DNA of 64,000 bases from Pseudomonadota bacterium (lineage in GTDB: Bacteria; Desulfobacterota; Desulfovibrionia; Desulfovibrionales; Desulfovibrionaceae). This document shows positions 9,084 to 19,571 of the stretch, one piece after another. The notes beneath the pieces are model-generated. The model saw only the letters and a list, made by a program, of their open reading frames with translations, did no database searches and had not been told where the DNA came from. Each line of letters starts with the position of its first letter. Position 1 is the first letter of the stretch. The DNA is taken from assembly GCA_023460395.1 (NCBI GenBank), contig JAEWQB010000020.1, forward strand, positions 1 through 64,000. Reading direction: 5' to 3'. The translations under genes were made by a program, and so were the position numbers.

Positions 9084-9343
9084 GAAAGACTCCTTGCGGG
9101 ATAGACGGTGCAGCCCCCGGAGCGCGGGACACTGGCATGTGGGAAGGTGAAATTTGCGCCGGTCCCGCAAAAAAACGGGCAGACGCCAGACCCGGCTGTT
9201 TTGCCTGTTACCCCGGCTGGCAGCTCTCGTCCGTGACGCAGGTCACATCAAACAGTCTTCCCATCGCCACGCCCGGTTTGGGGGAGATGAAGAGCACGCC
9301 CTATGCCTGTCACGATGCCGGTTCAAAAAGAGCGTCCGTGCCG
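9084..9343. other. Intergenic region between mnmE and the ferredoxin gene
   Basis: 260 bases holding the minus-strand leader of the ferredoxin gene, a CRP/FNR-type dyad at 9233-9246, a 29-codon minus-strand frame at 9208-9297, and a forward-strand stretch with some resemblance to a cobalamin riboswitch. No other gene is convincing. Confidence 0.5.
9233..9246 (-). promoter_or_regulatory. CRP/FNR-family operator-like dyad
   Basis: GTGA-N6-TCAC, about 150 bases before the ferredoxin start. This is the half-site pattern of CRP/FNR-type regulators, which in Desulfovibrio include HcpR. Only the core four bases of each arm match. Confidence 0.35.
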
Positions 9344-10750
9344 CTATTTCCCAATACAGAAACTGTCGAATATTCGGTTGAGAATCTCTTCCGGCGTGGT
9401 TTCGCCGGTAATTTCGGAAAGAATGGCGCACGCGGCTTCCAGACGCACCCCAAGGATATCGTAGGGCAAGCCATGTGAAATATCCTGCCGCAGCCCAGTC
9501 AGTTCCTCCAGCGCGGCACCTATGGCCCGGCTCTGTCGCAAGTTGGGCACCACATCGCCCGGCTGCGGGTCGCCACCTTGCACGGCGTGCAGCAAACGCG
9601 CTTTGGCCTCGCGCACCACGGCATCCAGCCCTATGCCCAATTTGGCGGAAACCATCACCCCTTCGCGTGCGTTCGCCGCGTCTGCCTCGGGCGCTCCCGC
9701 CGCAGTCTGAGCATTCGCCAAAGAACTATCCAGTAAGTCAGCCTTGTTGCGCAGCACCAATACGCGGTGTTCGCCCACGGCCGCGACCAGTTCCTGTTCG
9801 GCGTGATCCAGCGCGGTGGCGGCGTCCGTCACCAGCAGAACCAAATCGGCCTGCCCCGCCAAATCACGGCTTATGCGCACGCCTTCCTGCTCCACGATGT
9901 CGCCGGTTTCCCGCAGACCGGCAGTGTCCACCAGCCGCACGGGCAGACCGTCAAAGCTGACCTGCTCTTCCAAAAAATCGCGGGTGGTACCCGGAATATC
10001 GGTAACAATGGCTCTGGCACGCCCCAGCAGAGCATTCAGCAAGCTGGATTTTCCCGCATTTACGCGCCCCGCAAGCACCACGAGCACGCCCTCCCGCCAA
10101 CAGCGCGCCCGTTCATAATTACGCAGTAATTCTTCCAGTGCCGCGTGGACCGCATCCACATCTGCCATAAACTCATCCGGTGACAGACATTCAATGTCTT
10201 CCTCCGGGAAATCCACCGCCACACAGAGCTTCATACGCACGGCTTCCAAGGCGGTGCGCAGTTCGCCAATGCGTTTTCCCAGCATGCCATCCAACTTGGC
10301 CTGTGCCAGCCGCACCCCGCTGCGCACCGGTGCCGCGATCATTTCCGCCACGGCCTCTGCTTGCGTCAGATCCATACGCCCGTTGAGAAACGCACGCCGG
10401 GTGAACTCGCCGGGACCAGCCACGTCCGCACCGCAAGCAAGCGCGGCTTCCAGTACGGCAGCCACCACGGCGGGGCCTCCGTGGCAATGGATTTCCCCCA
10501 CGTCTTCTCCGGTAAACGAGCGGGGGCCGGGCATAAAAACAGCCAACACGTCATCCAGCGCTTCGCCGCCAGCGTCCGTGACGGTTCCGTAGTGCAATGT
10601 CCGTGGGCGAAACTCTGAAAAGGCGGAGTCCGAAGGAATAAAAAGGCGACGCAGGATGGGGAGAGAATCCGGCCCGCTAAGGCGCACTATGCCGATACCA
10701 CCTTGCCCCAGCGGGGTAGCTATGGCTGCTACGGTAGATGAATGCTGCAT
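9344..10750 (-). CDS. mnmE: tRNA modification GTPase MnmE
   Basis: With MnmG it installs the 5-carboxymethylaminomethyl group on wobble uridine 34 of certain tRNAs. The 468 residues show the N-terminal formyl-THF-binding domain ([20 protein letters not shown]), a helical domain, the embedded G domain ([14 protein letters not shown] near 228; [16 protein letters not shown]) and the invariant C-terminal CIGK. A terminator separates it from jag, so it may need its own promoter or read-through. The ribosome site is weak. Confidence 0.96.
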   Translation of the reverse strand: MQHSSTVAAIATPLGQGGIGIVRLSGPDSLPILRRLFIPSDSAFSEFRPRTLHYGTVTDAGGEALDDVLAVFMPGPRSFTGEDVGEIHCHGGPAVVAAVLEAALACGADVAGPGEFTRRAFLNGRMDLTQAEAVAEMIAAPVRSGVRLAQAKLDGMLGKRIGELRTALEAVRMKLCVAVDFPEEDIECLSPDEFMADVDAVHAALEELLRNYERARCWREGVLVVLAGRVNAGKSSLLNALLGRARAIVTDIPGTTRDFLEEQVSFDGLPVRLVDTAGLRETGDIVEQEGVRISRDLAGQADLVLLVTDAATALDHAEQELVAAVGEHRVLVLRNKADLLDSSLANAQTAAGAPEADAANAREGVMVSAKLGIGLDAVVREAKARLLHAVQGGDPQPGDVVPNLRQSRAIGAALEELTGLRQDISHGLPYDILGVRLEAACAILSEITGETTPEEILNRIFDSFCIGK

Positions 10751-10791
10751 GGTCGTTGTGTAGCTCCGTCCGGCAGGACGGGCAAGAGGGA

Positions 10792-10820
10792 AAAAAAGAA
10801 AGGAGGCCGAAGCCTCCTTT
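10792..10820 (-). terminator. Terminator downstream of jag
   Basis: On the minus strand AAAGGAGGC, a TTC loop, a pairing arm and a run of T form a strong hairpin between jag and mnmE. Confidence 0.85.
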
Positions 10821-10844
10821 CAGGACTGTCTTTATCAAATCAGG

Positions 10845-12344
10845 CTAGGCAGTTCGCCGCTTCCGACCGATGATAACGCGTTTAAGCGGTCCATCCCCCT
10901 TGCTGCGAGTCTGAATATCCTCGTCATCCTGCAAGGCCAGATGCACGATACGCCGATGGTAGGAACTGAGGGGACGGGTTGACTGCGGCTTACCCAAAGC
11001 TTTGGCTTTGTCCGCCAGATGCAGCGCTACTTCACGCAGCTTATCATCCTGCCGTTCCCGGTAGTCGCCCGAATCCAACTGCACCCGCACAGCCGCGCCC
11101 ATGGCTTTCGTCACAATACGGTTGGCAAGGTACTGAAGCGAGGCCAGCGTCTGCCCTTCCCGACCAATGAGTAAGCCGGAATTATCGCCGCTGGCAACAG
11201 CCACCTTCACCCGGTTTTCCTCAATAACGGCGGAAACAGGCACGTCTCCGACAATGGGCAGAACCAGTCGACGAATGGTTTCGCAAACGACCACAATAAG
11301 CGTATCTGTATCCAGAGCGGAGAGGTCAGCTTCCGGCATGGGATCCTGCGCCAAATCATCCATGCCGTCAAACCCGGCGTCGTCCAGACCAAAATCAGCT
11401 ACTTCACGCTCCGACACGGCGGGCATATCGCGTTCACCGGACAGTACGGTATCGGAAGCGGCGTCTTCAGCTACAGCGTCCTGCGCACCGCCATCCCGGC
11501 GACCACGCCCCCGTCCGCCTCTCGGACGACGACGTCCGCTGCGGCTCCGGCGGTTGGCGGAACGGGAATCGTCCTCTCCGCCTTCACCATTTTCGGCAAC
11601 TACTTCGACACCCTCTCCCGTCAATTCATCGGGGCGGCGGGGGTCAGCATTAGGCCGCTCCGCGCGGCGGTCGCGTTTTTCCGAACGGTCAGGCCGGTCA
11701 GAAAGCTCCCCGCGTTCGGCGCGATCACCACGGTCATTCCGTTCGGCGCGATCACCACGTTCGGCGCGATCACCACGGTCATTCCGCTCGCCGCGTTCAG
11801 TCCGGGGCTTCCGCTCCTGCCGTCTGGGGGCTTTCTTTTCAGTGCCTCCGTCGTCAGGCGGAGTAGCAGGCGCTGCGGGGGAAGCGCTTGTCTGACCATT
11901 GCCATTGGAGGAGCGTGTTTCGCCTTCAGCAGATTTGCGGGGCGCACGTTCCTGTTCTGGCTTACGGTTTTGTTCAGCGCCTCTGCCGCCATCTCGGGCA
12001 TCTCCGCGTCCTTCAGACCGCAATTCGGTCTGCCGTCCGCGTTCGCCGCCGTCTCCGCCTTCCTTTCCTGTGCGGTCGGTCGCCTTATCCTGCTGACCAT
12101 CCTTACCGCCGGAACGCTTACGCCCGGAAGGCAAACGGTTTTCGCCACTCATGGCATCGCCGTTCAGTTGCATCCGCCGAGCGCGGATTTTGGCTTTTTT
12201 CGCCCCTACCAGACCGAAAATTCCGGTCTTTGCATCGTTAACAATATCTATCTCCAGTTTTTCTCTGGGAGTATTGTAGTACTTACACGCCGCGTCTATG
12301 GCGCTGTCCAGGGTCTTGCCCTGAAACTCCTTGTATGCATCCAT
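10845..12344 (-). CDS. jag: Jag/KhpB RNA-binding protein with long charged linker
   Basis: RNA-binding protein of the SpoIIIJ-associated family. Residues 1-57 are the Jag N-terminal domain (MDAYKEFQGKTLDSAI). Residues about 60-330 are a low-complexity linker with Arg/Asp/Glu/Gly repeats such as RGDRAERNDRGDRAERG. From about 365 come the KH domain (GLLIGREGQTLASLQYL) and then R3H (RPLSSYHRRIVHLAL). At 499 residues it is more than twice the size of Firmicute Jag, and the excess is the linker. It follows yidC by 40 bases. GAGGTG precedes the ATG. The linker probably adds RNA affinity or condensate behaviour, which is inference. Confidence 0.9.
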   Translation of the reverse strand: MDAYKEFQGKTLDSAIDAACKYYNTPREKLEIDIVNDAKTGIFGLVGAKKAKIRARRMQLNGDAMSGENRLPSGRKRSGGKDGQQDKATDRTGKEGGDGGERGRQTELRSEGRGDARDGGRGAEQNRKPEQERAPRKSAEGETRSSNGNGQTSASPAAPATPPDDGGTEKKAPRRQERKPRTERGERNDRGDRAERGDRAERNDRGDRAERGELSDRPDRSEKRDRRAERPNADPRRPDELTGEGVEVVAENGEGGEDDSRSANRRSRSGRRRPRGGRGRGRRDGGAQDAVAEDAASDTVLSGERDMPAVSEREVADFGLDDAGFDGMDDLAQDPMPEADLSALDTDTLIVVVCETIRRLVLPIVGDVPVSAVIEENRVKVAVASGDNSGLLIGREGQTLASLQYLANRIVTKAMGAAVRVQLDSGDYRERQDDKLREVALHLADKAKALGKPQSTRPLSSYHRRIVHLALQDDEDIQTRSKGDGPLKRVIIGRKRRTA

Positions 12345-12384
12345 GCATTCACCTCAAAGGGAACTCGCGATTAACAGGCAAAGC

Positions 12385-14007
12385 TTACGCTTTGCGGAGC
12401 ATGAACCACTGCTGGACAATGGAAAGCACGTTGTTCGTCAGCCAGTAGAGAACCAGACCGGCGGGGAATCCCAAGAACATGAAGGTGAAAATCACCGGCA
12501 TGAGCAGCATCATTTTACGCTGCACGGGATCACCAGTACCGGGGGTCATCATCTGCTGCAACAGCATGGTCAGCCCCATGACAATGGGGGTAATGTAGAA
12601 AGGGTCTGCCGCAGAAAGGTCGGCGAGCCAGATGTACTCCGTGAAAGGGAGATGGGTAATGAAAGAAGCATGACGCAGTTCAATGGAATTCAGCAAAGCC
12701 TGATACAGACCAAAGAACACGGGAATCTGCACCAGCATGGGCAAACAGCCGCCTGCGGGATTCACCTTGTAGGTCTTGTACAGCTTCATGACTTCCTGAT
12801 TCTGCTTTTCGCGGTCATCCGCATACTTTTCGCGGATTTTCTGCATCATGGGCTGAAGCTTCTTCATCTGCTCCATGGATTTGTAGCTCTTGTGGGAGAG
12901 CGGCCAGAATACAAGCTTTATCAGCACGGTGAGAATGATAATGGCAACGCCATAGTTCCCCACGTACTTATGGAAGAAATTGATACCCGCCAACAACGGC
13001 TTGGCAAGGATGGAAAACATGCCAAAGTCAATGGACGCACCCAAGACATTAGGCGCGTTGTCCAGTTCGCTGGCCACCTTAGGACCGAAGTAGTAAGCCG
13101 TGCCCGCTTTCGCCTCGAATCCCGGAGCGATAGCAATGCCGTCCTTTTCCACAGCGAGGCGATACACCCCGCGCTGGAATTTCGCCTTCAGCGCGACATC
13201 GCGGTCGTGCGGAGCGATAGCGGCAAGGAAGTAGTTGTTTTCCACACCGGCCCACAGAAGGGGCAGCCGTTTGGCAAGTCCCTTTTCCAAATCTTCGGTA
13301 TCGGCTTCATTGTCCAGCCCCTCGGAATCGGAAAACCATGCCACCTTGGTAGGATTGTACGAGTTCTTTCCACCCTGCTCAGGCGCATAGCCCAAGGTGA
13401 AATCAAGCCGCAACGTCCGGGGAACATCCGCGCCGTTGACTAGCCGAACCGTTTCTTCCACCAGATAACTGTCTGCGGAAAACGAAAGTTCGCGCACAAT
13501 CCGTATGCCGTTCAGTTCACCAGAAAACGTAAGAGTGCCGGCTTCGCCCTTGGCGAGCAAAAGGTCGCCGCCATCAAAGCTCCACTGCCCTTCCTGCCAT
13601 GTGCGCTTGCCATCCAGCATAAGCCCCATGGCTCCCAGCGAGGCAGCAGCGTCTCCCACCATGTCCATATCGGGAGAATCCGGCGCGATGGTGGCACGGT
13701 AGTCTTTCAATGAAAAACGCTGGAGCACCCCACCCTGCGAATGCAGTATGGCGGTATACAACGGCGTGGAAACACGCACTTCGCGCCCTGCGGAAGGCGT
13801 AAAAACAGCAAGCCCCTCGCCAGCGTCCGTGGAAAGGGTTCCCTGTTCCGCGTCGGACAAGACTGCATCGGCGGTGGTGTTCGCGGGTTGCGTTTGCACT
13901 GCCACCGGCTCCGGCAGCCATCCCATATATTCAGCGAGATAGTTCCAGCCTACGGTAACGACAAGGCAGAGAACCACGGCGATTAAAACACGCTTATTAT
14001 CCATCAT
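12385..14007 (-). CDS. yidC: Membrane protein insertase YidC
   Basis: Inserts and folds inner-membrane proteins, alone or with Sec. The 540 residues begin with an N-terminal membrane anchor ([20 protein letters not shown]). A large periplasmic beta domain runs to about 345, and the conserved five-helix core follows ([58 protein letters not shown]). The arrangement is the Gram-negative form. The ATG overlaps the yidD stop in an ATGA junction. Confidence 0.97.
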   Translation of the reverse strand: MMDNKRVLIAVVLCLVVTVGWNYLAEYMGWLPEPVAVQTQPANTTADAVLSDAEQGTLSTDAGEGLAVFTPSAGREVRVSTPLYTAILHSQGGVLQRFSLKDYRATIAPDSPDMDMVGDAAASLGAMGLMLDGKRTWQEGQWSFDGGDLLLAKGEAGTLTFSGELNGIRIVRELSFSADSYLVEETVRLVNGADVPRTLRLDFTLGYAPEQGGKNSYNPTKVAWFSDSEGLDNEADTEDLEKGLAKRLPLLWAGVENNYFLAAIAPHDRDVALKAKFQRGVYRLAVEKDGIAIAPGFEAKAGTAYYFGPKVASELDNAPNVLGASIDFGMFSILAKPLLAGINFFHKYVGNYGVAIIILTVLIKLVFWPLSHKSYKSMEQMKKLQPMMQKIREKYADDREKQNQEVMKLYKTYKVNPAGGCLPMLVQIPVFFGLYQALLNSIELRHASFITHLPFTEYIWLADLSAADPFYITPIVMGLTMLLQQMMTPGTGDPVQRKMMLLMPVIFTFMFLGFPAGLVLYWLTNNVLSIVQQWFMLRKA

Positions 14008-14276
14008 GATCGGACCTCAGAAGCTCCTTTGCGTGGAGAGGATTTTTGCGGAACAGGAGGAACGGGGTCATAACCGCCCCGGCTGAATGGGTGACAACGC
14101 AGAATGCGCCACACCGCGAGAGCGCTGCCTTTACAGACGCCATGCCGTAAAACAGCTTCAGCCGCATATTCCGAGCAGGTAGGAACAAAGCGGCAGGCTG
14201 GAGGAAACAACGGTGAGATGCACCGCTGATATACGCGGATGGGCAACACCAGCAAAGTTTGCGCGAGTGTTCTCAT
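14004..14276 (-). CDS. yidD: Membrane protein insertion efficiency factor YidD
   Basis: A 90-residue protein with the family core [15 protein letters not shown] and GGYDPVPP, and an amphipathic N-terminus ([19 protein letters not shown]). It assists YidC-dependent insertion. The ATG at 14276 overlaps the rnpA stop (ATGA), and its own stop overlaps the yidC start in the same way, so three genes are coupled. Confidence 0.93.
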   Translation of the reverse strand: MRTLAQTLLVLPIRVYQRCISPLFPPACRFVPTCSEYAAEAVLRHGVCKGSALAVWRILRCHPFSRGGYDPVPPVPQKSSPRKGASEVRS

Positions 14277-14629
14277 GGCGCTTCGTTTCCCGTCTCTTGG
14301 GCACGTGTCTCGCGAAGGGTACAAATGAGCGGCAACAGCTCCTGCGAGACAAAGGCAAGGCTTATCCGGCTGGGGTCTAGGCAACGTTTGGGCACCACCA
14401 CAACATCCACACCCTCTGGCACCTCGCGCTGATGACACCGGAAAAATTCGCGAATCACGCGCTTCACGCGATTGCGTACGACAGCCGTTCCTGTTTTTTT
14501 AGTTACCGCCATACCCATACGCCAAGGATATTCCCCGACAGGTCGCGGTTTAGTAAACAGGATGAAATTTTTAGAAAAATAACGGCGGCCTTCATTGTAA
14601 CAGCTGACAAAATCAGGCCGCCGGATCAA
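14273..14629 (-). CDS. rnpA: RNase P protein component
   Basis: Protein subunit of the tRNA 5'-processing ribozyme. The 118 residues include [20 protein letters not shown], where the family has the RNA-contacting N-terminal strand, and the RNR signature as [15 protein letters not shown] near 50-64. The start given is TTG 14629. The frame remains open upstream to a stop at 14666-14668, past the end of rpmH, and the residues encoded there ([10 protein letters not shown]) also look like a genuine RnpA N-terminus. A non-ATG start slightly upstream is therefore possible. Confidence 0.92.
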   Translation of the reverse strand: MIRRPDFVSCYNEGRRYFSKNFILFTKPRPVGEYPWRMGMAVTKKTGTAVVRNRVKRVIREFFRCHQREVPEGVDVVVVPKRCLDPSRISLAFVSQELLPLICTLRETRAQETGNEAP

Positions 14630-14649
14630 ACGATGCTCGCGCGTACGCG

Positions 14650-14784
14650 TTAGGCGGATAATCTTTTACGCCCCTTCGCACGGCGGCGACGCAGCACAGC
14701 GCGGCCACTGGCGGTCTTAAGACGGGCGCGGAATCCGCACACCCTGGCGCGTCTGGTTTTGCTCGGCTGATACGTTCTCTTCAT
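14650..14784 (-). CDS. rpmH: 50S ribosomal protein L34
   Basis: 44 residues beginning [18 protein letters not shown] and ending GRKRLSA. This matches L34 in length and in its basic composition. AAGGAG lies seven bases before the ATG. It is the first gene of the rpmH-rnpA-yidD-yidC-jag block and sits directly before rnpA, the arrangement found across bacteria. Confidence 0.97.
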   Translation of the reverse strand: MKRTYQPSKTRRARVCGFRARLKTASGRAVLRRRRAKGRKRLSA

Positions 14785-14815
14785 GAGGTTACTCCTTTAA
14801 AAAAATGAACGGACC

Positions 14816-14844
14816 TTTTTACAGTGTAAAACGGCCCGCGTCAA
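14816..14844 (-). promoter_or_regulatory. Putative sigma-70 promoter for rpmH
   Basis: On the minus strand TTGACG (14844-14839) is followed after 17 bases by TAAAAA (14821-14816), about 30 bases before the rpmH start. The -35 is good and the -10 is weak. Confidence 0.4.
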
Positions 14845-14882
14845 GTTTGACAGGGGATGGAAACAGAACACCGTGAATGCAC

Positions 14883-14898
14883 CGTTCGTGCACGAACG
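14883..14898. promoter_or_regulatory. 16-bp perfect palindrome upstream of rpmH
   Basis: CGTTCGTGCACGAACG, an uninterrupted palindrome about 40 bases upstream of the putative rpmH -35 element. No regulator can be named. Confidence 0.4.
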
Positions 14899-15040
14899 CC
14901 ATTCCGGTAATTCCGAAGTACGTTCTTTTGCCACAGTGCATAGGCTGTTTTTTTTACAAAAACAAGGGGAAAAACACACAATTCGCGATTAGAAGACCAG
15001 ACACCTCATCCCCACCTGCCACACCGCCCGTTCCCCTCTC

Positions 15041-16042
15041 TTATTCCGAGGGAATGAGCTGCGGAATGCCAGCACCGTCGGCATCGGCTCCGGTGGACGG
15101 AGAGCCCACGTCCGTGGCGCGCGGCCCTGTGAGTGACGGCGGCGCGGGGATGGCGGAAGAAGAAGGTCCGGTCGCATCGCTCTGCGGGGAAAGAGCGGGA
15201 ACAGAAGCAGAAACGCCGGAACCGGAGCGAACCACCTCTCCCTGCTCTGGCGGTACGGAACCGGATAAGGCTGGCGCGGATATTCCACTCGCTGCCCGCT
15301 CAGGCGTGGAGCGCGAAGATATGGCAGCAGACGTCCCTTCCGCAGCAACACTCGACTGCACCGGAGGCAAGGCAATACCACCTTTGGGAGCATAGGCCGT
15401 GGGCCTGTCCACAAAGGAAGCCCACTCACCGCCGGAATCAACCCGCTTGGCGACCGTTTTACGTTTTTCCCGCAACAACGCACGAACTTCACCCTTGTTG
15501 GGCAAGTCATATTCGTAAGCAGCCACGACCGCGTTGTCGTCCAGCCGGATGACCCGCAACGAAATATACACGGTGGACGGGCTTTCCACATACGTGCCTA
15601 CCAGCACGGCTTGCGCGTTGTACTGCGCTTCCATCAGTCGTGCGATTTCGCGCGACAGCATGAACTCTCCCTCATGCGGTCGCATGGTCAAATTTTGCGC
15701 CAGACGGGATTCAGCGATCCGATATCCGTACTGACTCAACCGAGAACCAACCTGCTGCATGACCGTGCGCCCAAGCGTGGAGGTTTTTTCCAAGTCGTTC
15801 AGTTGCACCATGGTTGTGACTAGCACCAGACTTTGCCTGCTGACCCGCCCGCGCATCACCAGATGGAGGGCGTCACCCGCGCGCAGGCTGGAAATTGTGA
15901 GCGGAGAATTCGCCACCAACTGCGCGGTGGCGTTTTGCAGAAACCACGCGGGGTGTGTTCCTCCATCCGCAGCCAGCGCACCTTGCCCCGTGAGGAGAAG
16001 GGCGCACGCGGCAGCCAGTAGTATCCGGGATATTTGATTCAT
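15041..16042 (-). CDS. FlgO-domain exported protein with Ser/Pro/Gly-rich tail
   Basis: A 333-residue protein with a signal peptide (hydrophobic LLAAACALLLTGQ, probable cleavage after ALA). The middle (about 40-215) matches the FlgO-type fold, which is linked to flagellar outer-membrane proteins: GRTVMQQVGSRLSQYGYRIAESR, MLSREIARLMEAQYNAQAVLVGTY and VYISLRVIRLDDNAVVAAYEY. The last 110 residues are low-complexity (Ala, Ser, Pro, Gly). ATG 16042 has GGGAGGAAA upstream, whereas the longer frame begins without one. It lies 70 bases downstream of a lipoprotein gene on the same strand and is probably co-transcribed with it. No other flagellar gene is nearby. Confidence 0.75.
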   Translation of the reverse strand: MNQISRILLAAACALLLTGQGALAADGGTHPAWFLQNATAQLVANSPLTISSLRAGDALHLVMRGRVSRQSLVLVTTMVQLNDLEKTSTLGRTVMQQVGSRLSQYGYRIAESRLAQNLTMRPHEGEFMLSREIARLMEAQYNAQAVLVGTYVESPSTVYISLRVIRLDDNAVVAAYEYDLPNKGEVRALLREKRKTVAKRVDSGGEWASFVDRPTAYAPKGGIALPPVQSSVAAEGTSAAISSRSTPERAASGISAPALSGSVPPEQGEVVRSGSGVSASVPALSPQSDATGPSSSAIPAPPSLTGPRATDVGSPSTGADADGAGIPQLIPSE

Positions 16043-16111
16043 GGATTTTCCTCCCGCGCCAGATAACGCGACAGACGGTGTGACACACAACCGGGCAGAC
16101 ACACGCCAGAC

Positions 16112-16807
16112 CTATTTGCCAGTCACACGCACGCGACGCGGTGTGAATTCCTCTGCGGGAATTTCCACGGGATCAGTGCTCACGTACTGCCGATAGTCAG
16201 GATCGTTAATGTAATAAATGGACGAGGTGTACATGACGTAACGATTGTTATGCGCCATGGATACGGAGATAAGGATTTCCCGGTCCGAAATTTCTGTTAT
16301 GGCTCCCGACACAATATCCGCCAGCACGCCAGCGCCGATAGCAGCCGGAATCCACTCAGACATGGAATCCAGCATACGGGCGGCGCTTATGCCACCCGCC
16401 AATGCGGTAAACGAACCAATGGGGGGACGCTGAAACCGATCATTATGCAGCACAGCCATAACATCATAATCCACGTCCACACCGTTAGGCTCCCGCACTA
16501 CGGAAACCTGCATCCCCCGCGAGACTAGCTCGCTGGTGAGCAACGTATGGAACCCCCGAGAAAACGGCAGCACGTCTGGAGGTGTGAGGAAAAGGGGTCG
16601 TTTGTGCAAATCTTCGCGGTCGTCAATCGCCTTGGCAATGCGATCCGCCACATCGGACGCCAGTACCCGCCAATGCCCTGCGGCCTGCATTTTGTACTGG
16701 GGTTCCGCCTCGTGTGTCACCGCCACGGGCACCTGCGACCGGAACACTTCGCATCCGGCAAGCAGGCCCGCAAGGGCAATGCACAGTACATATATGATAT
16801 TCCGCAT
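16112..16807 (-). CDS. Exported lipoprotein of unknown function
   Basis: 231 residues with a lipoprotein signal (RNIIYVLCIALAGLLAGC, lipobox LAGC). The mature part has a FlgO-like feel (SDVADRIAKAIDDRE, FHTLLTSELVSRGMQVSVV) followed by a hydrophobic Gly/Ala segment (GVLADIVSGAITEIS) and a strand-rich end (NRYVMYTSSIYYINDPDYRQ). I do not recognise a named family. ATG 16807 has GAGAGGAT upstream. It precedes the FlgO-domain gene. An outer-membrane complex of the two products is plausible but unproven. Confidence 0.7.
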   Translation of the reverse strand: MRNIIYVLCIALAGLLAGCEVFRSQVPVAVTHEAEPQYKMQAAGHWRVLASDVADRIAKAIDDREDLHKRPLFLTPPDVLPFSRGFHTLLTSELVSRGMQVSVVREPNGVDVDYDVMAVLHNDRFQRPPIGSFTALAGGISAARMLDSMSEWIPAAIGAGVLADIVSGAITEISDREILISVSMAHNNRYVMYTSSIYYINDPDYRQYVSTDPVEIPAEEFTPRRVRVTGK

Positions 16808-17012
16808 GGCTATCCTCTCATTCCGGCCTGCAACCGCGTGGTACAACCTCACGCCCCCGCACGGGATGCGCGCGTAAAGAACCTTACGGAAAGACTCATC
16901 GGTCGAATGCAGCGATTCTTTAGGGAAAGCCCCGGACAAACTCCCTTCCGGCAGCAGCGGCGCATCCTGCGAACAGGGGCAAACGCAACCGCGCAGCCAT
17001 TCAGAAACGGAA

Positions 17013-17046
17013 CAAAAAAAGGGGGCCGGAAAATCCGGCCCCCCCT
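17013..17046 (-). terminator. Terminator downstream of groEL
   Basis: On the minus strand a 10-bp GC stem (GGGGGCCGGA and its complement) is followed by seven T, 25 bases after the groEL stop. Confidence 0.88.
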
Positions 17047-17069
17047 GTAGTACACGGGAAACGAGCGGC

Positions 17070-18734
<1,665 letters not shown>

Positions 18735-18751
18735 CTAACGGGATGGTGAGG

Positions 18752-19036
18752 TTAGCCGATGATGGCGAGAATGTCGTCTTCGCGCATAACAAGGAAGTCA
18801 GCGCCATCAATTTTGATTTCAGTACCGGCATACTTGTTAAACAGCACCACGTTGCCCACGGCCACAGTCATGGCGATGGTGTTGCCGTTTTCAACCTTGC
18901 CGGGGCCGACTGCGACGATTTCCCCACGGGAGGGCTTTTCCTTAGCGGTGTCTGGAATGTACAGACCACCAGCGGTTTTTTCTTCCGCTTCCAAACGCTT
19001 CACCAAAACACGATCGCTCAGGGGCTTCAGATTCAT
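18752..19036 (-). CDS. groES: Co-chaperonin GroES
   Basis: Heptameric lid of the GroEL chamber. The 94 residues include [16 protein letters not shown] at the start, the mobile loop [15 protein letters not shown] and [26 protein letters not shown] at the end. The start is ATG 19036, with GGAGG nine bases upstream. The longer frame adds six residues without a ribosome site. Confidence 0.98.
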   Translation of the reverse strand: MNLKPLSDRVLVKRLEAEEKTAGGLYIPDTAKEKPSRGEIVAVGPGKVENGNTIAMTVAVGNVVLFNKYAGTEIKIDGADFLVMREDDILAIIG

Positions 19037-19076
19037 GCTATAAACCTCCAACATTATTCATAGTTAACCTGTACTA

Positions 19077-19103
19077 TTAGCACTCTTCCTAATCGAGTGC
19101 CAG
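19077..19103. promoter_or_regulatory. CIRCE element (HrcA operator) of groESL
   Basis: TTAGCACTC, nine bases, then GAGTGCCAG. The left arm is the exact CIRCE consensus and the right arm matches GAGTGC-TAA at seven of nine positions. It lies between the putative promoter and groES, where HrcA binding would block transcription. Confidence 0.9.
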
Positions 19104-19114
19104 CATTGAGCGGC

Positions 19115-19143
19115 TATGTAGCCTTTCCAGACCGAATTGGCAA
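19115..19143 (-). promoter_or_regulatory. Putative sigma-70 promoter of groESL
   Basis: On the minus strand TTGCCA (19143-19138) and TACATA (19120-19115) are separated by 17 bases, immediately upstream of CIRCE. Confidence 0.55.
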
Positions 19144-19571
19144 CATCCCCTTCGATCCGGCAAGGCCGTGTCTGCCACGGCAAACGCCACTCCCAGCCTC
19201 ATGGACGTGAAAAAAGCCGCGTGGCCTGCGGACAAGTCGCCGAAGCAGCAGCCTGTCGTACAACGGCCCTAACGACGATGGGGGGAGAATAAATACTCTT
19301 TTGGCATTGTGAAGGGGTTTTGCAAAAAAAATTCTCATTTTCTTCCCATGCCTACACATACAAGATGTTTTGCCGCTTCCGCACTGACGCAGCCTCCACG
19401 CGGCGCCTTCTAAAATCATTTCCCTATATCGCAAATGGCGTACTACTTGATTTCCTACCTTGCCTTCTCTTTTCTCCTTCTCTCTCCACCAATTCACCAA
19501 CGGCAGGTACTGCTTCGCTCTCGCGGGATTCTTCGTCGCGGGAGCACCAACCTTTTACTGTGGAGATAGCT
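19144..19571. other. Non-coding region between groESL and gadC
   Basis: About 430 bases with no convincing gene. It must hold the promoter of the forward gadC-gadB pair. A short hairpin (GCCGTG-TCTGC-CACGGC near 19170-19186) and AT-rich sequence around 19310-19360 are the only landmarks I see. Confidence 0.4.

Noticed and set aside
11167..11895. A 242-codon forward frame opposite jag
   Set aside because: It is made of the complement of the charged repeats (Ser/Arg/Pro runs) and has no family similarity.
14500..15000. Replication origin near rpmH
   Set aside because: In many bacteria rpmH lies beside dnaA and oriC, but no DnaA box (TTATCCACA) or dnaA gene is visible here.
19320..19571. N-terminal extension of GadC in the same frame
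   Set aside because: The 84 extra residues lack similarity to antiporters and the ATG at 19572 has its own ribosome site.
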